64,000 bases of DNA from Bolinopsis microptera (Eukaryota; Ctenophora; Tentaculata; Lobata; Bolinopsidae): NCBI RefSeq assembly GCF_026151205.1, contig NC_087080.1:2273096-2337095 (forward strand), read 5' to 3'. Below, piece after piece: positions 10,825 through 20,720 of this stretch. How positions within the stretch are numbered: position 1 is the stretch's first letter; each line of letters opens with the position of its first letter. A program made the position numbers and the translations under genes. Below the pieces are notes generated by a model that was not told the origin of the DNA, did not search any database, and saw only the letters and a program-made list of their open reading frames with translations.

Positions 10825-11670
10825 ATGAGCAATTTCTGTGAATTATGCGATAAAACATTTGCTAGTTCACGCAGTCTAGCCAGTCATCGATATAGCTTCC
10901 ATCATAAGAATGACATCTATGAGAATAAAAATGTGTCTGATGATGAGACCATTACAACAAACAACTCTGGAAACAAGAATGATCAGAAACACGAGATGAA
11001 CTCCTTATCGAAGACAGGTAATTTAATTCAATAGATTCGAAGTTTTAAAAACAACATGAAAATCTGAAAATAATGTTACACTGTCAAGCTGTTTAATATT
11101 GTTTTTTACACCCTATGCAATCTTGCAATACAAAATTCAGGTGATAGTATGGATGATGAATATCCTACCGACACTGATGATAGCATGGATGAAGGTAAAG
11201 ATGATGATTCTACAAAGGATTACTCAAGTGACAATGAATCAATAAATAAAGACAATGACCTCAATGAAAGTACAGACGATGAAAGTTCCTCATATAGTAG
11301 CAATGATCATCCACGTGTAAAGCGCAGACGAAAAATGACAAGACTTAAAGCTGGCTCTAATATGCTAACCAAGACTCTGCGGTCAATTGAGAAACATTTA
11401 AAGAACCAAGCCTGCCAAGAGGATGACTGCTTTGATCTTTTTTCAAGTTATGAATTGAAGACTGATTTTTTCGTGATGCTAGATAATTACTTTCAAACAC
11501 GTGGATTACAGTTGGATTCTATATTATCAAACAAAGAACAATTAATTTTCAATCTTGTACTAAAAACTGATAATCTCTTAATCCTTTGTAAACTTATAAA
11601 TGAGAATATTCCCTTATTGAAATCAGTCGTTAAGAAATGTGACATGATCGTACAAAGTCTTAAATACTGA
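10825..11670 (+). CDS. Element-encoded C2H2 zinc-finger protein, two exons
   Basis: Exon 1 is 10825-11017 and exon 2 is 11141-11670. The intron at 11018-11140 has donor GTAATT and acceptor ATTCAG. Phase is kept across a split glycine codon, giving 240 residues. Residues 5-26 form one C2H2 finger (C-x2-C-x12-H-x4-H). A strongly acidic, Asp/Ser-rich segment follows, then a basic patch (VKRRRK), then a leucine-rich helical C-terminal half with no recognised domain. The finger and the nuclear-signal-like patch suggest a DNA-binding protein of the element, perhaps for terminus recognition or regulation; that is inference. The exon 1 frame would stop within the intron and exon 2 has an internal ATG, so an unspliced reading is possible. 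The exact phase match favours splicing. Confidence 0.65.
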
Positions 11671-11855
11671 AAATTGCTGACGATTGACATTGTATTTTTA
11701 AATGTGTATGATTTTTAAGTTTCAAACGGTTTGTCTTATTTCTCATAAAGTTTATTTATGATATCTAAATAATATAATAATTTCACCGTTACACTGATAA
11801 AAATCTCCCCTACGGTAACCCTAAGTCACTGTGTGTAAGCGCTATACTGGCAGTA

Positions 11856-11875
11856 GGGGGGGGGGGGGGGGGGGG
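11856..11875. repeat. Poly-G tract (about 20 G)
   Basis: An uninterrupted G run just inside the right TIR. Such tracts are hard to sequence, so the true length is uncertain. Confidence 0.85.
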
Positions 11876-11904
11876 CTAGTCCTACCAGTCACAGAGTGAA
11901 TATA

Positions 11905-12066
11905 ACCGGATTCGAACCTGGATCTTCTGCTTGGGAGGCAATTGTGTTACCGCTACACCACCCGGCCGACAAATTATTATTGATTATGTGACACTACCAT
12001 ATAAGGAAATTAGGTAAATGGTGCCTAACTTTTAGGTGATACAGCGGGGCCATATTGTATACTACT
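11905..12066 (-). repeat. Right terminal inverted repeat (162 bp)
   Basis: Exact reverse complement of 3456-3617, with the inverted tRNA-like A and B boxes at 11905-11963. It ends GTATACTACT. Confidence 0.9.
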
Positions 12067-12072
12067 GTAGAC
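12067..12072. repeat. Target-site duplication GTAGAC, right
   Basis: Copy of the six bases at 3450-3455, directly after the right inverted repeat. Confidence 0.75.
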
Positions 12073-12174
12073 TGGTAGAGGTTAGTCTAAGTCACTTCAA
12101 GTCAAATTACAAAGGATAGGCTAGTTCCCAAGCGTCTTAACTCAATTATTGTTCACATGTAACTTAATTTATAC

Positions 12175-12591
12175 AAGGCACGTAGCCAGGGGGGGGGGGG
12201 CTGCAGCCCCCTCGGAAAATATTGAACCCCAGAAAAAATAAGCCCCCTAATCCCCATGGTCGCCTGGTAACTGGACTTTGTTTATGACTGCAGTCTGTAC
12301 TGTTTAAACGGCAGGCAATTGACTTCAGCATTTCGTAAATTATTCCCAAATCCCACTATACATGTACTTATTCCATTCAATGTGGCAAGTACTGAGTCCG
12401 GTAGGGACTGGTAAGACATTTTGGCATTTGCTTAGTGCTTAATTTCCAGCGAAAAATTAAAGAGCAGTCTGATTGGAGAATGCAGATTGCTGTTGTGAAG
12501 TTACCAAATTTACGTGAGTACTTGATTCTTTTCAGTCCCAGTTTATTGTTGTCCTACAAATTTCTTTAATGCCAAATCCTGGCTACGTGCC
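12175..12591. mobile_element. Non-autonomous DNA transposon (MITE) with GGCACGTAGCCAGG termini
   Basis: The ends are GGCACGTAGCCAGG (left) and its reverse complement CCTGGCTACGTGCC (right). The element is flanked by TAATTTATAC on both sides (12165-12174 and 12592-12601), a duplication of about 10 bp. About 417 bp, non-coding, with a G-rich left end. A long duplication fits hAT (8 bp) or Mutator-like (9-10 bp) elements. The same terminal sequence occurs once more at about 37251-37266 without a visible partner. Confidence 0.7.
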
Positions 12592-12601
12592 TAATTTATA
12601 C

Positions 12602-13661
12602 CCCTTGCCAACGGTCGACTAAGTTGATTCTATATAATTTTTTTTGTTGATGATAAGAACAATTTTACCGGTCCACTACCAAATATATCAGTTATTTAAA
12701 ATAACGTAGGCACGTATTGGCCATTTTACACTATTTCTTCGTAGGCCACCGTAAACATTGAGTATTATGAATATGGGAAACCAGAACGCACTAATCCCAC
12801 GATATTAGTATTGCGCCTGGTTTGTTACAAGATCAGTATCGTCCGGAAGTCTGCCGAAACAAAAAATACTCAATTATTTTTGAATGCAGAAAAAGATAAT
12901 AAAATCGGTAAAAAGAATATTTACAAGAAACCATGCATTGCTTGCTCGATTTACTGTAACATGTTTTAATAAAGTACCTCAATTAATATACGAAAGTAAT
13001 GTTTCATCATCTTCGTATCTTCAATATTCATTTTTATGGACCGTTCAATATACGTCAGCAATTTTTGGTCATTTTTAGACCTCTAACAGCACTTTAACAC
13101 ACGACATTTGTGTAAACATTACGTGAGCGTCAAAGTTTCGGGAAGCTTCACAAAGTCCCATCTCTTCAGTACCGTCGTTATCTGTGAACGTTCCTTTAGA
13201 AAGTTTGAAAAGGTTTTTGAGCCTGAGGAGCTGATAAAGACACTGGTAGTCATGGTTCCTGTTATATAAAGATGCCTACTGTTACAGACAATACCGTGAA
13301 GACAACAGAGCAAACTTTCAACAAAGGTAAGTGGGTGCTGGACAGGGAGTCATTGTTCATAAAATGGGTCACGTGAGCTCTTTTTGTTCCGCTTTTATTC
13401 TTGCCTCTTTGTTTATTGTTCTGTTTCTTATTGTTAACCAGGACGCTTCTCTGGGGAGTAGGCTTGTTTTCAGTTTTACGCTGCTGTAAGTGTTGCTCTT
13501 ATATCTTCATATTTTTCCTGAATTTGTATATATAATAAGTTTTGGTATACCTTATAATTACTTGCCCATGATATTCGAAATTTTGCTATTTAAAATTTAA
13601 AGTATGTCCGTCCGTCCGTTATTCTGTATTTTATCCACAAAACCCCTCTTGCCCAGGTCAA
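12602..13661. other. Intergenic region and 5' flank of the fucolectin-repeat gene
   Basis: Contains the second copy of the repeat seen at 1-60 (12864-12909). The ATG at 13662 follows CTCTTGCCCAG closely, so a non-coding 5' exon may lie here, but I cannot place it. No coding exon was recognised. Confidence 0.35.
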
Positions 13662-16600
13662 ATGCAGTGGCTTGTTTTAATGGCTGGGCTGGTAGTTGCC
13701 TGCCACACAGCCGATCTAAGTTCATGTTATGGGAACAATCAGATGCTTCCGGGAGTGACTTGGGGAGATTTAGAATTACCAGCAAAGTCAAGGAAGAATG
13801 CTATGTAGCTTGCAGGAGGTACGGGTCAGGTTGCATCGCTTTCGTGTTCAGAACAAGAGATGGGTACTGTTGGTTAAAGAAAGCTGGACATAACGCAGTG
13901 AGGACACGTAACGGATACATGTTCGGTGAAATGCCTTGCTTTAACGAGAAACTGGCAGCCGAAACGGAAACAAGCACGGGAGAAAAGGTAAAGTACGAGT
14001 TCGCATACCAGACCAGTGGCGCGGGGGGTAATGATGGTGGGAGTGAGAACCACTATGTGTTTGCGGTAATCGGAACTAAGGGTGAGACAGCTGAGCATGA
14101 GTGTGTAGGTAAAAAAGAGATGGGGAAGGCAGGTAGCTGTGCAATTGAGGACAGTGCTGACATTGGTGATGTTACTGGTTTGAGGGTTGCTAATGGTTTC
14201 GACGATACCTGGAAGTTCACGAAAATGGTTGTTTCCGTAGACGGAGTCACTATGCCGTCCTATAATGGCTTCCAATCGGTTGATGATTTCACAGCAGTGA
14301 CGATAGATTTCAGTGCGGATCCTGATTCCTGCTATATGGATAATATTGATATGTGGGGTGGGGACATAAAGAGCTTCACAACTTTGAAGAAGGACAAAGC
14401 AGAGTGTTACGAGTCCTGTCGAAGATTTGGCTCTCAGTGCATTGCATTCACAATGACCAAAAGTAATGGTAGATGCTATCTCAAGAAAGAAGGCCATAGA
14501 GGCCCAAAAGTTTCAAGTAACGGAGTTTCAGGAAGGATGGATTGCTTCAGAGAGAAGAGCGAAGCTGAAGCTGAGTCAGAGTACGTTAACGTGGCCCGAT
14601 TGGAGACAGTCGAGTTAGCACAGTCCGGTGTTAAATCCGGAGCTGTAGCTGATCGAGCTGTAGACGGGAACACGAACACGAGATGGGATCTAGCAGGGTG
14701 TACCTACTCCTGGACCACCTACCTCAACTACTGGCAGATCACTCTTGACAAGTCCTACAAGATTGATCATGTCATCATATACGGTGTTTCTGACGTGTGG
14801 AGAAATGACGAGGGCATCCTGGACGGAGCTAACATTCTGATCGGAGGACAAATCTGCCAAAAGATTTCAGGAATGAAAGAGAACATGGCATCAATGGAAG
14901 GACAAAAGTTCGACTGCAACGGAGAAGCCTCAAAAAGAACGGGAAAGGTGGTCCGTATTGAGAGCTGGGCTCGCAAACTCGTCATATGTGAGATTGAGAT
15001 AAATGTGAGAAAGGACGAGATGGAGGAAGCAGCACCTACTCTCGGTCCTGCACTACAAGCAGGTCAGGAGGTAGAGGAGTTCTACAACGTTGCCTGGAAG
15101 AAGGAGGCGTCCCAGACCTCTGAAGCTCACGGAGGATCAGCCGATAAAGCTGTTGATGGCTGGACTGCACAGAACTGGGCAGGAAGCCAAGGATCCTGTA
15201 CGCATACCGCACAAAGAGGGTCTGATCACTGGAAAGTAGACCTGGGACGGGTCTACCAAATTGACCACATTCGTGTTTGGGGGCTGGACTCTTCCGCTTC
15301 TGCTTACATGGCCAACGCCATGCTTTTCGTTGATAGCAACCTCTGTGGTAAGTTGAAGGACATGAAGAAGACAGGTCCACAACAAATAAAATGTGACAGC
15401 TCGGAACTTATGGCAGGTAGGTACGTGACTATCTCCGCTGGTACCACTTACCTTGCTATCTGCGAGGTTCAGGTCATGGTGAAGAAAGCTGACCTTGACA
15501 AAACACCGGTAACGGTTAACTGGCCCGGGGAGAGAGTGGATGGGTTTACAAACGTGGCATTTAACCACGAGGCTGTAAACGAGGAGTCTACTGCAACTCA
15601 GAGTTCTACTCATTCCACCGGATATGCTCGTAAAGCCAATGATGGAAACAGAAACGGTCATTGGGGCTATGGATCTGTAACTCACACGGGCAGATCTGGT
15701 CTCCAGTACTGGCAAGTGGACCTGGGCCGGGTCTATAAGATCCATCACATCACTATATTCGGGAGAACAGACTGCTGCTCTGAGCGGATAGAAGGTGCTA
15801 GGGTTGTTGTCGGGAGGACACTTCAGGTGGCTACTGATCTCAAGAAACCCACCAAACCAACTGACCCTATCGAGATAGATCTGTCGGAGAGAGATGAGGC
15901 TGTGTACGGGAGGAAGGTCACTGTTGAACTGATCAACGAATACCTGTCTTTAGCCGAGGTAGAAGTCTGGGTTGCAAATGAAGATGTGTTCGGGGATGAG
16001 ATGCCGACAGTGGTGCCGGCTTGGGAGAACGTTGCCATCCGACGTCCCTCTAACCAGAGCTCCACTTTTGCGGGTTACTCCTCTGCCAGAGCCATCGACA
16101 ACTTCCCCTCCGTCCTCATACCTAACAAAGGATCATGTTCCCACACTAACAAGGAGGTCATTAACTACTGGCAGGTGGACCTAGAAAAGGAGTTCTACAT
16201 TGACCACATCACGGTTTATGGAAGGAATGACAACGATGGAGCTGCTAAAAGGATCAATGGAGCTATCATGCAAGTAGATGGTAGAACTGTGGGAGGGTTC
16301 GTTTACCAGAATGTGAACGAGAAGTTCCTCTTTCCTCTTAACGGACTGAAGGGTCAGCTCGTTAAGATTGTTTTGACCGGTGAATACCTCACAATCTGTG
16401 AAGTCCAAGTCATGGTTAACCATGATTATGAGCCTGGTGACGCTGCTGTTGAGCCCATCAAGGCGAGTAAGCCCAATCTGGCTTCCTCTGCTGAGGTTTC
16501 CTCTTCCTCCTCTATGTATGGTGCTGTTGCAAGTCTCGTAACGGATGGAAACGTGGAAGGTAACTTCTTCGGAGGATCTTGCTTCTTTGCTGGACCTTCC

Positions 16601-17131
16601 CAAAACGGGAATTGGGTAAAACTGGACCTTACTGAAAATACTAAAGTTGGTATTGTGTCAATTTACCCTAGACTGGATTACTACGCATATGATGCCATCA
16701 ACAGTGCCGAGGTATGTTTTGCGTTTGATTTTTCTGTTTATGTTGAGGTGATGGTGCATATTTTCAGATGCTAACGAAATTAAACGTTACTTTAAATTTC
16801 ATGTTAAAATCTCTCCGCGTCGCTCGATAAGTTCACAAATTCACCTTCTCATTGAGTTACAGGTTCGAGCTGGGGATCACCTGTGTGGAATTATCACTTA
16901 CGAGTCAGGAAAACTGTTCTACCAAACAGATTGTGATGGAACCCGTGCTTCTCAGATAACCATCTCTAAAATCGGGTGGCTCTCATTCTGCGAGGTCGTT
17001 GTTAATGGTAAGTTGCATTTACCCACTTGAACTACGCTAGGGATCCGTAATCACTTCTATACTTTGCTTTCAAATCCCTTGTTATTAGTGAGATAGTAAT
17101 ATATGCTAATTCTGACTTTTCAGCGGCATAG
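13662..17131 (+). CDS. Secreted PAN/PLAT/fucolectin-repeat protein, three exons, one frame break
   Basis: The signal peptide starts at 13662 (MQWLVLMAGLVVACHT). Its frame is shifted by one base from the main reading frame, which takes over near 13770; one missing base would explain it, as sequence error or a mutation. The main frame gives a PAN/Apple-like Cys domain (to ~13945), a PLAT/LH2-like domain (~13985-14270), a second PAN (~14315-14565), then five fucolectin-type (FTP/F5-8C-like) lectin domains starting near 14581, 15080, 15540, 16020 and 16470. The lectin domains share YWQVDLG-type cores and end in ICEVQVMV-type strands. Exon 1 ends at 16711 (GAG|GTATGT), exon 2 is 16863-17007, and exon 3 is 17124-17131 with just two codons and TAG; all phases match. 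FTP domains bind fucose-containing glycans with calcium, so an extracellular recognition or adhesion role is likely. Comparing the two PAN domains supports the shifted frame: SCYGNN in frame one aligns with SCYMDN. Confidence 0.8.
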
Positions 17132-17187
17132 GGAAAAGACGAGACTGATGTGAAGAAGATTAGGCTCTATAAAGACTCTTACTCTTT

Positions 17188-17193
17188 AATAAA
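17188..17193 (+). promoter_or_regulatory. Polyadenylation signal AATAAA
   Basis: AATAAA 57 bp after the TAG of the fucolectin-repeat gene. Confidence 0.6.
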
Positions 17194-17199
17194 TACTAA

Positions 17200-18780
17200 A
17201 ATACTCTTACTCCCTTTATACTTGAGTCTTGACCCACGATGACATTAGTCTTATTCATGAGATCAAGATTATTCCGAGTCTCGTTGTTTGAAAGATAAAT
17301 TACCGCTTCCTCATAAAATTATGTTATAGTAATTGATCAATTGGCATGTCAAAAATGTTGTTTTCCTTGTACCTCAGGACAACCGCTCCGTTGGAGTGAG
17401 ATTGTCAAAACAAATTTACCGTTGGACGAGTTATTTTAAGAGTTGAGGATTAAAAATACAAAGCCTTGTAATGTGTTAAACTACCATCTAATGAATCAAG
17501 AAGTCAAAAGTTATGGCTACTCCTCCCGAATCAAGATCTTTACTAGTAAATATAGCCGTGTTTTAAATTATAGTCACGTGTCAACGTCGCCTCAATTCTA
17601 GTTACTGTGTACTGTGTAGTGTCAAACTGTCAGTGGTTCTGCAGGAGGAGTTTAGACCCTGAAGTACAGCAAGCATTCGTCAATTAAAAATGGTTTTTTC
17701 AACAATTATTCAACTGATTACGGAGAGGGAGGGGGGGGGGTTAAAATGTTCCAAAAAATGATTACGTAATATGTGAATGCCCCCCAATGAAGTTATCAAT
17801 CTAAAACGAATTTGATTAAATCCATCAGAATGTGCCCTTTTATAACAAGAATTGCGCCCGTTGTTTCGTTTTGGCGGACGCTAGATTTCCATTTCACATT
17901 TACTATAAATTTAAGTATAAGCTCCAATCAGCTCACTTCAATCTTCATGATAATAATATAGATAAATTATGCATCAAATAAGGAAAAATTCAGTTCAATT
18001 GCCGTAGAACTTAACTTGTATCTGTAATTCAAGAAATTATCAGCAAAGGTAAACTATACTCGTGTACACATCAATACACTACGCGTGCCACGTACAAATT
18101 GGGCGTATTACCTAATAGTAATATTATACATTACATGCATCGTATACAATAAAACACAGTCGCGCCGCGCATTCATAGATCACAGGCTATCTATACATCA
18201 CATCTCCGCAAACAATCCTCGCGCGCGCGCAACTTTTTCGTTGCTTGGTAACGAACGGAAGCAAGCAAGCAAGGAACACGACATATATTTGACCCACCTA
18301 CTGCAATCTCCAAAATCCACGTTTTTCTGCAAAAACCTCCATTCGTAACCTTTCACTATTGCCTTTTTTCAAAAGGGTGAAAAGGAAAAAATACATGAGG
18401 ATGGAAAAACATTAGAAAATGTCAAAACACTCTTTGTTGTATACTTAGAACAAAGGTAAAGTGGTAAGTAGTTGGGTTGTTAGTATGTTGTTTGCAGGTT
18501 ATTAGCTCAGGTTGCTAGGCGTTAGCGGGTTGTTAGCAGGATGTTAGTGGGTTGTTAGCAGGTTATTTAGGGTTGTTTAATGTTTAAGCAGGTTGTGGAC
18601 TGGGGTGAAATGTTGTCACATTCTAGCTGATTAGTTATCTTACTGATGTTATTCTAACCCTCGACAAGTACTATTTATCACTCATTGGTCGTTATGCAAT
18701 TGTTCCTCATAAGACATACATGTGGTGTTATGTACATTGTACAATGTAATTGTGTCCCCTAATTTTCCACTATACTATTA
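17200..18780. other. Non-coding region upstream of the RCE1 terminal exon
   Basis: No exon recognised, although earlier RCE1 exons would be expected here or further upstream. There is a G run near 17730, a GC dinucleotide cluster near 18222, and degenerate GTTAGCAGGTTGTTAG-type short repeats at about 18480-18600. Confidence 0.35.
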
Positions 18781-18781
18781 C

Positions 18782-18880
18782 TATCATCTTTATTATCCAC
18801 TAATTGTCCACTAATTATCCACTAATTATCCACTAATTATCCACTAATTATCCACTAATTATCCACTTGTTATCCAATAA
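18782..18880. repeat. 11-bp tandem repeat (attatccacta)
   Basis: About seven copies of attatccacta just upstream of the splice acceptor of the RCE1 exon, so inside its intron. Confidence 0.85.
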
Positions 18881-18898
18881 CTATTAAACATTTACCAG

Positions 18899-19087
18899 GT
18901 AATAGGACCCATCCTGTGCCACTCGTTCTGTAACTGTATGGGGTTCCCCAACCTGGACTCTATCTCGGACACCTCATGTCCGAAGGTCACGTGGGGAGTG
19001 TACCTCTTGGGTCTGGTGGGATTTGTGGTGCTGACCCCTTATCTCCTGACTTGTCAGAGTTTCAGTAGTTTATACTGTTACATTTAG
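18899..19087 (+). CDS. RCE1: Terminal exon of RCE1-type CAAX prenyl protease 2
   Basis: An acceptor TTTACCAG is followed by 62 codons and TAG. The exon opens with VIGPILCHSFCN, then MGFP, closely matching the conserved last block of RCE1 (CPBP family), whose His and Asn in HSFCN are part of the active site. A hydrophobic helix (GVYLLGLVGFVVLTPYLL) follows, as in the last membrane span of RCE1. The enzyme removes the last three residues of prenylated CAAX proteins in the endoplasmic reticulum membrane. The other catalytic blocks (EE..R and FxxxH) are not found upstream. Either the preceding intron is long and encloses the fucolectin-repeat gene, or this is an isolated relic. The exon itself is intact. 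Confidence 0.75.
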   Translation, partial: VIGPILCHSFCNCMGFPNLDSISDTSCPKVTWGVYLLGLVGFVVLTPYLLTCQSFSSLYCYI

Positions 19088-19166
19088 CTTTATACTGTCA
19101 CATTTAGCTTTATAATGGGGTGTTTAGCTTTATAATGGGATGTTTAGCTTTATAACGGGATGTTTC
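19081..19166. repeat. Short tandem repeat (tttagctttataatgggatg)
   Basis: About four copies of a unit near 20 bp begin within the stop codon context of the RCE1 exon and run into its 3' UTR. The unit supplies the TAG that ends the reading frame. Confidence 0.75.
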
Positions 19167-19807
19167 CAGCCCCCTCTAACTCAGTAATGGGACATTTCCT
19201 CAAACCCCAGACAGTTGCCTTATGTGACATTTAGTTGGCACTTCCTGTTTGAGATGGAAATGTGACATGAGAGATTAATGAGACATTTCCTGGTTTAGTT
19301 GTGTGTGGGAGTTGATGGACAGTTTAAGTTAAACGATATTATCTTGTTTTATTTTGAATTTGTTAGTTTAAATTCGGGAATTTGATGGGATTTTGATTTG
19401 CTTGTTTTGTAATGAGTTTGCTAGTACTGAGTTAATTTCAAAATACATAATAATAACAATGATTAAGAATAATTACCGGTAATACCACAAAATAATAATA
19501 GAATGTTTGTTGCATGTTTTGTAATTTATCTTTTCTGGCAGATTAATTAACGATGCATTTTATAATGAATAAATTCTAGTATTTATACAAATGTTAATCT
19601 TAATATTAATAATAAAAATTAATAATGAACGGTTTTTGCTCAGAATTTACCAACAGTTGGTCTGTATTTATGTTTGACAATATCACACTTTATAAAACAT
19701 TTATTTGAACAAAACATGAATTCTTCTTTTATTTAGCAAGACTAAACTGCCCTTTATTCTAGAGTCTAGACTCCCCATGTTTTCCAAGACTCCCCATATT
19801 TTCCAAC
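19167..19807. other. Intergenic, AT-rich
   Basis: No gene seen. A TTTATT near 19729 would be an AATAAA for the minus-strand gene that ends at 19808. Confidence 0.3.
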
Positions 19808-20358
19808 CTAAAATTTAGGAAGCCCGGCTCTTTTGATGAAATTGTTGACATTTTGCCCAAATATTTGTCCGTCATCGATCATGATGAGCGGTCGTTTGTG
19901 GCATGGATCTGTCTCGTAAGGTAAACAAACAAATAAACTAATACTGATTTTTAAAAAATAAATAGACAATAACATACAGTTTCCAATTCAACTCACAAAG
20001 TAATCAATGGAGCTAGAAAGCTCGACACATTTAATGACTCTCTTTATCTTTAGATCATGGAAATCAACGACCCTAAAATTGGCAGAGATTTTCCTAATGG
20101 TTTTGGGGTCGTCATAGTCATACCAACAGGGACTTGGTCTAATAGACCAAGTGTCTTCTATCCCTCCTTCGTCTCTCCCCCAAATTTCACATTTAATTGA
20201 TTTGAGATTTAGATTTTGTGGAATTAACCTTCGGTTGGGAGGGAGTAAAACTTCAGATTAAATATATCTCGGAGCTTTGATCTAAAAATAAAGTTGCGAC
20301 GAATACTGTATTACAGTCTGCTCTGAAGAATTCACATATTCATTATTTCATCGGACAT
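19808..20358 (-). CDS. Small unknown protein, three exons (119 residues)
   Basis: Minus-strand exons are 20336-20358 (ATG), 19997-20228 and 19808-19912 (TAG). Introns have GTGAAT...CGAAG and GTGAGT...ACGAG borders and phase is kept at both joints; the total is 120 codons including the stop. A TATATAAGG lies upstream near 20463-20470. The protein has no signal peptide or membrane span. It contains EIWGRDEGGIEDTW, a tyrosine/aspartate-rich WYDYDD, and a C-terminal CHKRPLIMIDDGQIFG segment. I do not recognise the family. Exons 2 and 3 are the best supported; exon 1 and the acceptor at 20229-20230 are less certain, with an alternative acceptor at 20251-20252. Confidence 0.5.
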
Positions 20359-20504
20359 TATCCTCGATAAATCACTTTGTGCCAAGGTAAAGATAACAAA
20401 AAACGACCTTCCCGTCTGTAATTATACAGAATGCTACAACTCAGCTCTGGCACACAGACTCTCCTTATATAATAACATCTATTTATAAACGAAAGAGCAC
20501 ATAA

Positions 20505-20720
20505 AGTTACCTGGCACGCCAGTCCCTGTGCGCGGCGCTCTTTTCAAGCTTCCTGAACACCATTACCTGGGGACCCCAGGCTATTATGTTCATAATAAAG
20601 ATTCGGTGGAATGACAGGCTGAGCGCCGCCCAGTAAGAACACCATAGTAACACCCTAGTAACACCATAGTAACACCATGATATCACCTTAATAACATTAT
20701 AGTATCACCATAGTAACAGT
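20505..20720. repeat. Dispersed repeat cluster
   Basis: Bases about 20570-20640 are an inverted match to about 27470-27540 (shared CTCAGCCTGTCATTCC and AACATAATAGCCTGGGGTCC). Bases near 20530-20555 (gtgcgcggcgctcttttcaag) recur at about 29240-29260. A run of acaccatagta short repeats follows to 20720. The parent element is not recognised. Confidence 0.55.

Larger units (their letters stand above)
3456..12066 (+). mobile_element. Reduced Polinton/Maverick-like DNA element (8.6 kb)
   Basis: The element is bounded by inverted repeats of 162 bp that I find identical base for base, starting 5'-AGTAGTATAC and ending GTATACTACT-3', and flanked by GTAGAC on both sides. Terminal AG/CT plus a 6-bp duplication is the Polinton signature. 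Inside, in order, are tRNA-like sequences, a four-copy promoter repeat, a protein-primed DNA polymerase B gene, 1.5 kb of minisatellite, and a spliced C2H2 zinc-finger gene. Typical Polintons are 15-20 kb and also carry a retroviral-type integrase, packaging ATPase, cysteine protease and capsid genes; none is visible here. It may therefore copy its own DNA but need an integrase in trans, or it may have lost the other genes, possibly where the minisatellite now lies. Identical termini suggest recent mobility or gene conversion. Confidence 0.78.

Noticed and set aside
13874-14497. 207-codon minus-strand open frame
   Set aside because: Shadow of the well-supported PAN/PLAT coding frame.
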